Shown one piece after another: positions 41,987 through 51,160 of a stretch of DNA of 64,000 nt; positions within the stretch are counted from its first letter, which is position 1, and each line of letters begins with the position of its first letter. The notes below the pieces were generated by a model that had not been told where the DNA came from, did no database searches, and saw only the letters and a list, made by a program, of their open reading frames with translations. The stretch comes from Marivita lacus (GTDB taxonomy: Bacteria; Pseudomonadota; Alphaproteobacteria; Rhodobacterales; Rhodobacteraceae). The stretch is from the NCBI RefSeq assembly GCF_014637725.1, contig NZ_BMFC01000005.1, forward strand, positions 124,001-188,000, read 5' to 3'. The position numbers and the translations under genes are program-made.

Positions 41987-42268
41987 ATGTGGCGGGTGTG
42001 GATCATCCTCGGATTTCTGGTGACCGCCTGCGCGGAGTTTCCCGATGTCGATGCGGCCCTGGCTGCGGATGGACCGCCTTCGGCCTACCCCGACCTGCTG
42101 CCTTTCGAACACCTGCTTTCCGCACCAGAGCCGCGCCTTGCCGACGCCGATGCAGACGCTTTGATCGCCCGCGCTTCGGATCTGCGCAACCGTGCCAACG
42201 ACCTGCGCGGACCGGTGATCGAGCCTGACGCGCGTGACCGGATGGACGACGGTGTCGCGCAACCCTGA
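41987..42268 (+). CDS. small lipoprotein of unknown function
   Basis: 93 residues. The start MWRVWIILGFLVTACAEFPD has a lipobox (VTAC), so it is probably lipid-anchored after cleavage before Cys15. The mature part is Ala/Asp-rich and mostly helical, ending VIEPDARDRMDDGVAQP. AAAGGAG sits eight bases before the ATG. Divergent from tetR across the palindrome; 75 bases upstream of hom. Confidence 0.72.
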   Translation: MWRVWIILGFLVTACAEFPDVDAALAADGPPSAYPDLLPFEHLLSAPEPRLADADADALIARASDLRNRANDLRGPVIEPDARDRMDDGVAQP

Positions 42269-42343
42269 TCAGGGCCGTTGCAGCGCAGAACGCAAGGCGC
42301 TATTGCGGAAAAAATCACGCCAGACTGCAAAAGGATTGCCCGA

Positions 42344-43630
42344 ATGACTGAACCTCTGCGCCTTGGAATTGCGGGTCTGGGCACTGTCGGTGCGGGCGTC
42401 GTGAAGATCGTCCGTCAGAAAGCCGCGCTGCTCGAAGCGCGGGGCGGGCGTCCGATCACCATTTCCGCGGTCTCCGCGCGCAACCGCCTCAAGGAGCGGG
42501 GCGTGCCGCTGGACGATTATGTCTGGGAAGACGACCCCGTAGCACTGGCCAAACGTGACGACGTGGACGTGTTCGTCGAACTCGTTGGCGGCAGCGATGG
42601 CCCGGCAAAGGCCGCAACCGAAGCGGCATTGCGTGCGGGCAAGGACGTGGTCACGGCGAACAAGGCCCTGCTTGCCCATCACGGTCAGGATCTGGCCGAG
42701 TTGGCCGAAAAGGCCGGATCGGTGCTGCGCTTCGAAGCGGCTGTCGCGGGTGGAATCCCTGTGGTCAAGGCACTGACAGAGGGTCTTGCCGGCAACGACA
42801 TCAAGCGGGTCATGGGTGTTATGAACGGCACTTGCAACTACATCCTGACGCGGATGGAATCGGCTGGTCTGACTTACGATCAGGCCTTCGCCGAAGCCGA
42901 TGGTCTTGGTTATCTCGAAGCCGATCCAGACCTCGACGTGGGCGGGATCGACGCGGGTCACAAGCTGTCGCTGCTGGCGTCCATCGCCTTTGGCACGCAA
43001 GTGGCTTTTGACGCGGTCGAACTCGAAGGCATCGGGCGTGTCAGCATCGAGGACATCCGTCAGGCAGCCGACATGGGCTACAAGGTCAAGCTGCTGGGCG
43101 TGTGCCAGATGACCGGACGCGGGCTGGAGCAGCGCATGTCTCCTTGTCTCGTTCCCGCGATCTCGCCCCTCGGGCAGCTGGACGGCGGCACCAACATGGT
43201 GGTCATCGAGGGCGATCAGGTTGGAACCATTGTCATGCGCGGTGCCGGTGCCGGTGAAGGCCCGACCGCCAGTGCTGTCATGGGCGACGTGCTGGATATT
43301 GCGCGGGGCACCCGCGTGTCCACCTTTGGTCAACCCGCGACCAGCCTTGCAAAGGCCAAGGCGGCAAAGACCGCGACCCCGGCAGCCTATTACCTGCGGC
43401 TGATCCTGCTCGACAAGCCCGGTGCCCTGGCCAAGGTGGCCGCCGTTCTGGGCGAGGCGGGTGTGTCGATCAACCGGATGCGCCAGCGCAGCCACGAGCA
43501 GGATACCGCTCCGGTGCTGATCGTGACGCACAAGACAACCCGCGCCGCGCTGGACACGGCGCTCGCGGCGATGGTCGGCACCAATGTCGTCGAAGGGGAA
43601 CCTATCGCGCTCCGGATCGAACAGGTCTGA
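42344..43630 (+). CDS. hom: homoserine dehydrogenase
   Basis: NAD(P)-dependent reduction of aspartate semialdehyde to homoserine, for threonine and methionine. 428 residues. N-terminal Rossmann GIAGLGTVGAGVVKI (about 9-23), catalytic domain with DVVTANKALLA, VMNGTCNYILTRM and LEADPDLDVGGIDAGHKL, and a C-terminal ACT regulatory domain from about 350 (LRLILLDKPGALAKVAAVLG), so feedback control by threonine is expected. ATG 42344 follows AAAGGATT. Starts the hom-glpX-recJ block typical of Rhodobacterales. Confidence 0.97.
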   Translation: MTEPLRLGIAGLGTVGAGVVKIVRQKAALLEARGGRPITISAVSARNRLKERGVPLDDYVWEDDPVALAKRDDVDVFVELVGGSDGPAKAATEAALRAGKDVVTANKALLAHHGQDLAELAEKAGSVLRFEAAVAGGIPVVKALTEGLAGNDIKRVMGVMNGTCNYILTRMESAGLTYDQAFAEADGLGYLEADPDLDVGGIDAGHKLSLLASIAFGTQVAFDAVELEGIGRVSIEDIRQAADMGYKVKLLGVCQMTGRGLEQRMSPCLVPAISPLGQLDGGTNMVVIEGDQVGTIVMRGAGAGEGPTASAVMGDVLDIARGTRVSTFGQPATSLAKAKAAKTATPAAYYLRLILLDKPGALAKVAAVLGEAGVSINRMRQRSHEQDTAPVLIVTHKTTRAALDTALAAMVGTNVVEGEPIALRIEQV

Positions 43631-43716
43631 CCGCTTTAGCGCAATCAACCTTGTCAGCCGGGGGGTGCGGGCTTAACACGCTACCGACCTGACTTTATTC
43701 GTAACTGGAGATTTCC

Positions 43717-44682
43717 ATGACCGCGCGCGCTGATTTCAACGACCGTATGCTGTCCCTTGGTTTGGCGCGGGTGGCGGAGCAAGCTGCCATCGCAACCGTG
43801 AACCTCATTGGTCGGGGTGACGAAAAAGCCGCCGATCAGGCCGCAGTCAATGCCATGCGGCAGCAGTTGAACCTGCTGGACATCGCAGGCGTCGTGGTGA
43901 TCGGCGAGGGTGAACGCGACGAAGCGCCGATGCTGTATATCGGTGAGGAAGTCGGCACCGGCAACGGTCCGGGTGTGGACATCGCGCTTGATCCACTCGA
44001 AGGCACGACGCTGACGGCCAAGGACATGCCGAACGCCCTGACGGTCATCGCCATGGGTCCGCGCGGGTCTATGCTGCACGCACCCGACGTCTACATGGAA
44101 AAGCTGGCCATCGGTCCGGGATTTGCAAACGACCTCGTGACGCTGGACATGACGCCCCGGGAACGGGTCACGGCCCTTGCCAAGGTCAAGGGGTGCAGGG
44201 CGCGCGATATCACGGTCTGCGTTCTGGAGCGTCCGCGCCACGAAGACATGATCGCAGAAATCCGCTCGACTGGCGCGTCCATCCGCCTGATCACCGACGG
44301 TGACGTTGCCGGCGTCATGCATTGCGCCGAGCCGAACCAGACCGGGATCGACATGTATATGGGCACCGGAGGCGCGCCCGAGGGCGTTCTGGCTGCGGCA
44401 GCCCTGAAATGCATGGGTGGTCAGATCCAGGGGCGTCTGATCTTCCGCAATGACGACGAGAAATCCCGCGCGGCGAAGGCAGGCATCACAGACCTCGACA
44501 AGATCTATTCACGCGACGAAATGGTCACTGAAGACGTGATTTTTGCCGCAACGGGCGTCACCACTGGATCGCTCCTTGCAGGGATCAAGCGCGAGGTTGG
44601 GTACTACACCACCGAAACTCTGCTGATGCGTTCGAAAACCGGATCGGTGCGGCGCATGACCTATCGCAACCCGACCCACTGA
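43717..44682 (+). CDS. glpX: fructose-1,6-bisphosphatase class II
   Basis: 321 residues. GlpX-type phosphatase of gluconeogenesis/Calvin cycle. Metal/phosphate motifs are seen: GEGERDEAPMLYIGE, LDPLEGTTLTA, LITDGDVAGVM and YMGTGGAPEGVLAAAALKCM. CTGGAGATTTCC precedes the ATG. The gap to hom is 86 bases. Cytoplasmic. Confidence 0.97.
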   Translation: MTARADFNDRMLSLGLARVAEQAAIATVNLIGRGDEKAADQAAVNAMRQQLNLLDIAGVVVIGEGERDEAPMLYIGEEVGTGNGPGVDIALDPLEGTTLTAKDMPNALTVIAMGPRGSMLHAPDVYMEKLAIGPGFANDLVTLDMTPRERVTALAKVKGCRARDITVCVLERPRHEDMIAEIRSTGASIRLITDGDVAGVMHCAEPNQTGIDMYMGTGGAPEGVLAAAALKCMGGQIQGRLIFRNDDEKSRAAKAGITDLDKIYSRDEMVTEDVIFAATGVTTGSLLAGIKREVGYYTTETLLMRSKTGSVRRMTYRNPTH

Positions 44683-44692
44683 TGGGGCGATT

Positions 44693-46438
44693 GTGACCGG
44701 ATACCTTGGCGTTGACAGGTCACTGACCGGGCGGCGCTGGATCGGTCCGGCGCCCGAGATCACGCGCCACGCCGAAGCGCTGGTGCAACAGACGGGCCTT
44801 CCGCCCGCCTTGTGTCAGACCTTGTCGCGTCTGGGTGTCCCGGTCGACGAGGTGCCCACCTATCTCGAACCGACCTTGCGCGCTCTGCTGCCGGACCCGC
44901 GGTCCCTGCGCGACATGGAGCGCGCGGCGGGCCGTATCCTGCAGGCTGTGCGCAACCGGGAACGTATCGCGATCTTTGCCGATTACGATGTCGATGGCGG
45001 CGCATCGGCGGCCCTGCTCATCGACTGGCTGCGGCAACTGGACCGGCGTGCGACGCTCTACGTGCCCGACCGCATCGACGAAGGCTACGGCCCCAACGAT
45101 GCCGCAATGCAGGCACTGGCGCGCGATCACGACCTGATCGTCTGCGTCGATTGCGGAACCTTGTCACATGGCCCGATCGCCGCTGCGAAAGGTTCGGATG
45201 TTGTCGTGCTCGATCACCATCTGGGGGGCGAGACGCTGCCCGATGCGTTTGCCGTCGTAAACCCCAACCGCCAGGACGAGGATGGCGCACTGGCCCATCT
45301 TTGTGCGGCGGGAGTCGTGTTCCTGACGCTGGTCGAAGCCGGACGTCAGATGCGCGAGGCGGGGGCTCCCGGACCCGACCTCATGTCGATGCTCGACCTT
45401 GTCGCGCTGGCAACGGTTGCCGATGTGGCGCCTCTCAAGGGGGTGAACCGCGCGCTTGTCCGGCAGGGGCTCAAGGTCATGGGACAACGGGCACGGCCGG
45501 GGCTTGTGGCGCTCTGCGATGTCGGTCGGCTGGATACGGCACCCAAATCCTATCACCTCGGGTTCGTGCTGGGCCCGAGGGTCAACGCGGGCGGCCGGAT
45601 CGGCAAGGCCGACCTTGGCGCGCGGCTTCTGGCCTGCACGGATCCCCACGAGGCCAAATCCATCGCCGAGCGACTGGATTTTCTGAACACCGAACGCCGC
45701 GAGATCGAAGAGGCGGTGCGCGCACAGGCGCTTGAACAGGCCGAAGAGCGGGGTTTCGATGCGCCATTGGTCTGGGCGGCAGGCGAAGGCTGGCACCCCG
45801 GTGTCGTCGGCATCGTTGCGTCGCGTCTGAAGGAGCGCACCAATCGCCCGTCCATCGTGATCGGGTTCGACGGGGACGTGGGCAAAGGATCGGGGCGGTC
45901 TGTCAGCGGCATAGACCTTGGTGCTGCGATCCAGAAGCTTGCAGCCGAGGGACACCTCGAAAAGGGTGGTGGCCACAAGATGGCTGCGGGCCTGTCGCTG
46001 TCGCGCGGGCAGCTTGAACCGGCGATGGCGCGCCTTTCCGAGATCCTTGCCAAACAGGGGGCGGACCAGCTTGGCGCATCCGACCTGCGACTTGACGGGC
46101 CGTTGATGCCCGGTGCCGCAACACCGGAGCTTGTCGATCTTCTCGAAGAGGCCGGACCCTTTGGTGCCGGGGCGGCTGCGCCCAGATTCGTCTTTCCCGA
46201 CATGCAGATCGGATTTGCCAAACGTGTGGGCAGTTCGCATCTGAAAATCAGCTTCGGCGACGGCCTCGGGGCGCGTATCGACGCGATTTCGTTCGGGGCT
46301 TTCGACGGCCCGCTTGGCCCCGCGCTCGAACAGCATGGCGGCGCACGATTCCATTTGGCCGGGCGTCTGGAAATCAACGAATGGGGTGGTCGTCGTTCTG
46401 TGCAACTGCGCCTCGAAGACGCGGCCTCCGCTGGTTGA
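44693..46438 (+). CDS. recJ: single-stranded-DNA-specific exonuclease RecJ
   Basis: 581 residues. 5'-3' ssDNA exonuclease in recombination and mismatch repair. DHH phosphoesterase motifs: IFADYDVDGGASAALLI, DCGT and VLDHHLGGETLP (the DHH signature); later GPRVNAGGRIGKAD, and the DHHA1 part HPGVVGIVASRLKER and GGGHKMAAGL; the C-terminal OB-type domain closes the protein. The start is GTG 44693, 10 bases after the glpX stop, with GGGGCG just upstream. Confidence 0.96.
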   Translation: MTGYLGVDRSLTGRRWIGPAPEITRHAEALVQQTGLPPALCQTLSRLGVPVDEVPTYLEPTLRALLPDPRSLRDMERAAGRILQAVRNRERIAIFADYDVDGGASAALLIDWLRQLDRRATLYVPDRIDEGYGPNDAAMQALARDHDLIVCVDCGTLSHGPIAAAKGSDVVVLDHHLGGETLPDAFAVVNPNRQDEDGALAHLCAAGVVFLTLVEAGRQMREAGAPGPDLMSMLDLVALATVADVAPLKGVNRALVRQGLKVMGQRARPGLVALCDVGRLDTAPKSYHLGFVLGPRVNAGGRIGKADLGARLLACTDPHEAKSIAERLDFLNTERREIEEAVRAQALEQAEERGFDAPLVWAAGEGWHPGVVGIVASRLKERTNRPSIVIGFDGDVGKGSGRSVSGIDLGAAIQKLAAEGHLEKGGGHKMAAGLSLSRGQLEPAMARLSEILAKQGADQLGASDLRLDGPLMPGAATPELVDLLEEAGPFGAGAAAPRFVFPDMQIGFAKRVGSSHLKISFGDGLGARIDAISFGAFDGPLGPALEQHGGARFHLAGRLEINEWGGRRSVQLRLEDAASAG

Positions 46439-46534
46439 TGCCTGCTTTAACCGTCTGGAATAGCGCTATTTTTCCCGGACCAAAAAAAACTGCAGCGACC
46501 ATTCAAAAAACCGAAGAAACCTTTGAATTTCCGC

Positions 46535-46563
46535 TTGCAGTGCCGCCCGGCTTTGCCTAAACA
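46535..46563 (+). promoter_or_regulatory. candidate promoter of tRNA-Glu
   Basis: TTGCAG (46535-46540), 17 bases, then TAAACA (46558-46563), placed 16-21 bases before the tRNA-Glu start. It resembles a sigma70-type -35/-10 pair at ideal spacing. Confidence 0.4.
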
Positions 46564-46578
46564 CCGCTCACCAAGAGT

Positions 46579-46653
46579 GGCCCGTTCGTCTATCGGTTAG
46601 GACGCCAGGTTTTCAACCTGGAAAGAGGGGTTCGATTCCCCTACGGGCTGCCA
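46579..46653 (+). tRNA. tRNA-Glu (UUC)
   Basis: 75 bases including encoded CCA. The acceptor GGCCCGT pairs with ACGGGCT (first pair G-U). The anticodon stem CCAGG/CCTGG encloses loop TTTTCAA, giving anticodon TTC. The T-loop GTTCGATTC is canonical. Confidence 0.97.
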
Positions 46654-46822
46654 CTGGAATTCCCCCGACACACAGTCTTGCAAATGCTGCCACCCCGCGA
46701 CATATCCACGCCATGACAGCGATCAGATCAGCGTGCGATTTCCCATGTGGCGGCTTGGTCGGGACGGGATTGACGAAAGCTGCAGATGTGCAGCGCATGA
46801 TCCTGCGTTTTTGGCCTGATCG

Positions 46823-48127
46823 GTGAGCGATCTCTTCGACACGGGCCATGACGCCAAGGACGCGCCGCGACCGCTTGCGGACAGGATGCGACCGCGCAAG
46901 CTGTCCGAGGTGATCGGACAGTCGCAGGTCATCGGACCGGACGCGCCGCTGACGGTGATGCTCGAGGCGGGCAGCCTTGGGTCGGTCATATTCTGGGGGC
47001 CGCCGGGCGTGGGCAAGACCACCATCGCGCGGCTGCTGGCCGATGAAACTGACCTGCATTTCGTCCAGATCAGCGCTATCTTCTCGGGTGTGCCCGAATT
47101 GCGCAAGGTGTTCGATGCGGCCAAGCAACGGCGCAGGACTGGGCAGGGAACGCTGTTGTTCGTCGACGAAATCCACCGTTTCAACAAGGCGCAGCAGGAC
47201 GGATTCCTGCCGCATATGGAGGATGGTACCATCCTTCTGGTGGGGGCTACGACCGAAAACCCATCTTTCGAGCTGAATGCCGCCCTTCTCAGTCGCGCGC
47301 AGGTTCTTGTGCTCGAACGGCTTGACCCCGCTGATCTCGAACGGCTTGCCCAGCGGGCCGAGACCGAACTGGGGCGGAGCCTGCCGCTGGATGCTGCAGC
47401 GCGGGAAAATCTGCTCGATATGGCGGATGGCGATGGTCGCGCGCTCTTGAACCTTGTCGAACAGGTGATGGCCTGGAACGTGGATCAACCGCTTGACAGC
47501 GCGGCGTTGGGTCAGCGCCTTATGAAACGCGCGGCGCAATACGACAAATCGGGCGATGCGCATTACAACCTGATTTCGGCGCTGCACAAATCGGTACGTG
47601 GGTCGGACCCGGACGCGGCGCTCTATTGGTATGCGCGGATGCTGGATGCGGGTGAAGACCCTCGCTACCTCGCGCGGCGGATCACCCGCATGGCGGTCGA
47701 GGATATCGGGCTGGCCGATCCGCAGGCACAGGCGGTGTGTCTGCAAAGCTGGGAAACCTTTGAACGGCTTGGTAGCCCCGAAGGTGAATTGGCGATTGCG
47801 CAGGCGCTGGTCTATATCGCGCTCGCGCCGAAATCGAACGCGGTTTATGCGGCCTACAAGGGCGCGCGTGCGGCGGCCAAGAAGACAGGATCGCTGGTTC
47901 CGCCCAAACATATCCTGAATGCGCCTACAAAGCTTATGAAGGCGCAGGGCTACGGATCAGGCTATGCCTATGATCACGATGCGGAGGACGGGTTTTCGGG
48001 GCAGGATTACTTTCCGGAATCCATGGGTCGAACCGAGTTCTATGCCCCGGTGGAACGTGGGTTCGAGCGCGACCTGAAGAAGCGTGTCGAGTATTTCGCC
48101 AAGCTGCGGACCAAGCGGCAAACTTGA
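46823..48127 (+). CDS. rarA: replication-associated recombination protein A (RarA/MgsA)
   Basis: 434 residues. AAA+ ATPase acting at stalled replication forks. Walker A FWGPPGVGKTTIARLL (59-67), Walker B LLFVDEIHRFNKAQQD, sensor TTENPSFELNAALLSRA, then the C-terminal oligomerisation domain with DAALYWYARMLDAGEDPRYL and RRITRMAVEDIGLADPQA. The start is GTG 46823 with no strong ribosome site. First of a tightly packed gene chain. Confidence 0.96.
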   Translation: MSDLFDTGHDAKDAPRPLADRMRPRKLSEVIGQSQVIGPDAPLTVMLEAGSLGSVIFWGPPGVGKTTIARLLADETDLHFVQISAIFSGVPELRKVFDAAKQRRRTGQGTLLFVDEIHRFNKAQQDGFLPHMEDGTILLVGATTENPSFELNAALLSRAQVLVLERLDPADLERLAQRAETELGRSLPLDAAARENLLDMADGDGRALLNLVEQVMAWNVDQPLDSAALGQRLMKRAAQYDKSGDAHYNLISALHKSVRGSDPDAALYWYARMLDAGEDPRYLARRITRMAVEDIGLADPQAQAVCLQSWETFERLGSPEGELAIAQALVYIALAPKSNAVYAAYKGARAAAKKTGSLVPPKHILNAPTKLMKAQGYGSGYAYDHDAEDGFSGQDYFPESMGRTEFYAPVERGFERDLKKRVEYFAKLRTKRQT

Positions 48128-48158
48128 CTCTTCAGGTTGCCCGCGCGACAGAGCCTGA

Positions 48159-48539
48159 ATGTTGACAACCCTCTCCCTGGTCGCACTCGGCGGCGCAATC
48201 GGCGCGGCACTCCGGTACATGACCGGGGTGGGCATTCTGCGCGTTTTCGGGCAAGGGGACTTTCCGGTGTCGATCCTGGCCGTGAACATCGCCGGATCGT
48301 TCCTGATGGGTGTTTTCGTTGTCGCGGCGGCGCATCGTGGCCTCACCCATTTGTCGCCTTTCGTCATGACGGGAATCTTGGGTGGGTTCACCACCTTCTC
48401 GGCGTTTTCGCTTGAAACCATGACCCTGATCGAACGGGGGCAGTTGGGGTCGGCCCTGCTCTACGTGGTCCTGTCGGTCATCTTGTCTGTCGGGGGATTG
48501 GCGCTGGGCCTCTTTCTGGCGCGGAGTATCATTGCATGA
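48159..48539 (+). CDS. crcB: fluoride efflux channel CrcB/Fluc
   Basis: 126 residues, four membrane spans. The Fluc motifs GAIGAALRYM, NIAGSFLMG and GGFTTFSAFSLE are present; the asparagine and phenylalanines line the fluoride path, and the protein works as an antiparallel dimer. No fluoride riboswitch precedes it. Its stop overlaps the rluC ATG by 4 bases. Confidence 0.95.
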   Translation: MLTTLSLVALGGAIGAALRYMTGVGILRVFGQGDFPVSILAVNIAGSFLMGVFVVAAAHRGLTHLSPFVMTGILGGFTTFSAFSLETMTLIERGQLGSALLYVVLSVILSVGGLALGLFLARSIIA

Positions 48540-49579
48540 ACCAAGTTCAGACCATCACCATCGGGCCCGGAGACGCGGATCAGCGTCTTGACCGCTGGTT
48601 GAAGCGCCTTTTCCCACATCTGGGTCAGGGGCGCATCGAAAAGATGTGCCGCAAGGGTGAGCTGCGTATCAATGGCGGGCGCGTGAAGGCGAGCACCCGG
48701 CTCGAGACGGGACAGGAAGTGCGGATTCCGCCGCTTCCGGAACCCGGCGACGTGATGCCCGGCCCGAAACCGACTGTGTCCGACAAGGACGCCGAGATGA
48801 TCAAGGCGCTGGTTCTCTACCGCGATGACCACATCATCGCGATCAACAAGCCGCCGGGCCTTCCGACGCAGGGCGGCAGCAAGCAGACCCGGCATGTCGA
48901 TGGTCTGGCCGAAGCGTTGAGCTTTGGCTATGACGAGAAACCGCGCCTCGTGCACCGCCTCGACAAGGACACGTCTGGTGTTCTTTTGCTGGCGCGCACC
49001 CGAGCCGTCGCTGGCGCATTGACCGAAGCGTTCCGCGCCCGTGAAACCCGCAAGATCTACTGGGGAGCCGTAGCGGGCGTGCCGTTTCCGCAGATGGGGA
49101 CAATCAAGTTCGGTCTGGTCAAGGCTCCGGGTCACGGGGCCAGCGGCGAGAATGAAAAGATGCGCGCCGTGCATCCCCGTGATGTCGCCACCACCGAAGG
49201 TGCGAAACACGCGACCACCGATTATGCCGTCCTGAGCGCCTTGGCGAAGCGTGCGTCCTGGGTGGCGATGGTGCCGATCACCGGCCGCACCCACCAGCTG
49301 CGCGCGCACATGGCCGAACTGGGCCATCCGATCATCGGCGATGGCAAATACGGTGGTTCCGGTCAGGAAAACCTGGGCGATGGCTGGGGCGCGATGCTGG
49401 GCGGTGGACTCAGCCGCAAGCTTCACCTGCATGCGCGGTCGATCTCGCTCAAGCATCCGGTCACCGGCGCGCGGCTGCACATCGCGGCGCCGCTGCCGGA
49501 ACACATGGAACGGACCTGGGAATTCCTGCAATGGCACCCGCGGGATGTCCCCGCCGACCCGTTCGAGGATGTCGAGTAA
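48536..49579 (+). CDS. rluC: 23S rRNA pseudouridine synthase, RluC/RluA family
   Basis: 347 residues. An N-terminal S4 RNA-binding domain (about 15-75, RLDRWLKRLFPHLGQGRIEK) is followed by the synthase domain with catalytic Asp143 in VHRLDKDTSGVLLLA and the downstream GRTHQLRAHMAELGHPIIGD. RluC-type enzymes modify 23S rRNA near the peptidyl transferase centre; exact sites cannot be told. Overlaps crcB by 4 bases and the HAD gene by one base. Confidence 0.93.
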   Translation: MNQVQTITIGPGDADQRLDRWLKRLFPHLGQGRIEKMCRKGELRINGGRVKASTRLETGQEVRIPPLPEPGDVMPGPKPTVSDKDAEMIKALVLYRDDHIIAINKPPGLPTQGGSKQTRHVDGLAEALSFGYDEKPRLVHRLDKDTSGVLLLARTRAVAGALTEAFRARETRKIYWGAVAGVPFPQMGTIKFGLVKAPGHGASGENEKMRAVHPRDVATTEGAKHATTDYAVLSALAKRASWVAMVPITGRTHQLRAHMAELGHPIIGDGKYGGSGQENLGDGWGAMLGGGLSRKLHLHARSISLKHPVTGARLHIAAPLPEHMERTWEFLQWHPRDVPADPFEDVE

Positions 49580-50262
49580 TGCCCGAAGCCCTGCGGCTTG
49601 TGGTGTTTGATGTCGATGGCACGCTTGTGGACAGCCGGGCCCATATCGTGCAGGCAATGGAAGACGCGTTTTTGGCCTTAGGTCTGCCCTGTCCATCGCG
49701 CGAGGCGGTGCTGCATGGCGTCGGCCTGTCGCTGCCGGAACTGATGGCGCAGCTTGTGCCGGAGCATCCTTCGGCCACGCACCTGGCCTTGGCGGAAGGG
49801 TACAAATCCGCCTCGTTCGCCCGCCATGCCGCCGCCGGGGACGCGGGCAGCGCTGTGTTCTTTCCCGGAATGCGCGGTGTTCTTGACCAGTTGCAGGCAG
49901 ATGACTTTACGCTGATGGCAACTGCCACAGGCATGTCGCGGCGCGGGCTGGATCGCATCATCGCGCAACATGGACTCGAGGGGTATTTCCAGTCCACGCA
50001 GGTGGCCGATACACACCCGTCCAAACCGCACCCGTCGATGCTCCATGCTGCCCTCAGGGACGCAGGTGTCGCGGCGCAGAACGCGGTGATGATCGGCGAC
50101 ACCAGCTATGACATGCTGATGGCGAAAGCAGCCGGAACCGATGCGATCGGCGTAAGCTGGGGAAATCACGCGCCAAACTTGCTGGTAGAGGCGGATGTGA
50201 TCGTGAACACCGCAGAGGAACTGATGACCGCTTTGGCACACTGGATCGAGGATCGCGCATGA
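49579..50262 (+). CDS. HAD-IA family hydrolase
   Basis: 227 residues. Haloacid dehalogenase fold: nucleophile motif VVFDVDGTLVDS (Asp11, Asp13), Thr in ATATGMSRRGL, Lys in HPSKPHPSM and the acidic motif MIGDTSYDM. Phosphoglycolate-phosphatase-like; the substrate is not fixed by sequence. The ATG shares its A with the rluC TAA (TAATG), so translation is coupled; ends overlapping atp12 by 4 bases. Confidence 0.92.
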   Translation: MPEALRLVVFDVDGTLVDSRAHIVQAMEDAFLALGLPCPSREAVLHGVGLSLPELMAQLVPEHPSATHLALAEGYKSASFARHAAAGDAGSAVFFPGMRGVLDQLQADDFTLMATATGMSRRGLDRIIAQHGLEGYFQSTQVADTHPSKPHPSMLHAALRDAGVAAQNAVMIGDTSYDMLMAKAAGTDAIGVSWGNHAPNLLVEADVIVNTAEELMTALAHWIEDRA

Positions 50263-50981
50263 GTGAATGGGCTCCGAAACGCTTTTGGACATCCGCCGAC
50301 ACACAGGCCACCGAACAGGGATTCGGCATCGTTCTGGACGGTCGTCCGGTGCGGACACCGGCCAAGGCCCTTCTAAATGTGCCAAGCCGTGCAGTTGCCG
50401 TGAAGATCGCGGCTGAATTCGAGGCGCAGAAGGATCGGATCGACCCGCGCACCATGCCCTTCACTCGCACGGCGAATGCTGCAATCGACAAGGTTGCGGT
50501 TCAACATGCCGATGTGGCGGACATGCTGGCGGATTATGGCGACAGTGATCTCTTGTGTTACCGTGCCGATGCCCCGGAGGATCTCGTGGCGCGGCAAGCC
50601 GAAGTCTGGGATCCCTTGCTGGATTGGGCTGGGCAGGCGCTGAATGCGAGATTGGCGACACGAGTCGGTGTCATGCACGCGCCGCAAGATCCTGGCGCGG
50701 TATCCGAATTGCGCCGCAGGGTGCACGCGCTGGATGCGTTCGAACTTGCCGCCTTTCATGATCTTGTGGCGATCAGCGGGTCTCTTGTGATCGGGTTCGC
50801 GGCGAAGGCATCGGTGAAGCCCATCGAGGATCTGTGGACCGCTTCCCGGATTGACGAGATTTGGCAGCAAGAACAATGGGGCGAAGACGAGGAAGCGGCA
50901 GAGATGGCCGAACACAAGAAGGCCGCGTTTTTGCACGCCAATGAATTCCTGCGATTGCTGAACGAGCATTCGTCCGTGTGA
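50259..50981 (+). CDS. ATP12-family chaperone for F1-ATPase assembly
   Basis: 240 residues. ATP12 domain recognised from APKRFWTSADT, GRPVRTPAKALLNVPSRAVA, MPFTRTANAAID and the helix AFELAAFHDLVAISGSLVIG. In mitochondria ATP12 binds the alpha subunit of F1 before assembly; alphaproteobacteria keep this ancestral protein. Last gene of the rarA chain, starting four bases inside the HAD gene. Confidence 0.92.
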   Translation: MSEWAPKRFWTSADTQATEQGFGIVLDGRPVRTPAKALLNVPSRAVAVKIAAEFEAQKDRIDPRTMPFTRTANAAIDKVAVQHADVADMLADYGDSDLLCYRADAPEDLVARQAEVWDPLLDWAGQALNARLATRVGVMHAPQDPGAVSELRRRVHALDAFELAAFHDLVAISGSLVIGFAAKASVKPIEDLWTASRIDEIWQQEQWGEDEEAAEMAEHKKAAFLHANEFLRLLNEHSSV

Positions 50982-51070
50982 CGCAGGGTAAACTGCCAAG
51001 TTCTGTTCAAAAAATAGGCTATGCGGCTTGACCTCTGCCAATGAATCCCCGCAAAATCGGGTCCATCGCG

Positions 51071-51140
51071 AGTAGGGGCTTTCCTACTTTCGTCGTATGG
51101 GCGCTCATGCGTTCGACAGAAACCACGCTGATAGGCGTGG
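51071..51140 (+). promoter_or_regulatory. two hairpins in the bztA leader
   Basis: In the 179 bases between atp12 and bztA there are two short perfect hairpins: AGTAGG (51071-51076) with CCTACT (51083-51088), and CCACGC (51123-51128) with GCGTGG (51135-51140). The second lies just before the ribosome site GGAAGAGG and could shield the 5' end or affect translation. Regulatory role inferred. Confidence 0.4.
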
Positions 51141-51160
51141 GATAACAGGAAGAGGTAAAC

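Noticed and set aside
42269-43648. 459-codon open frame antisense to hom
   Set aside because: Shadow of homoserine dehydrogenase.
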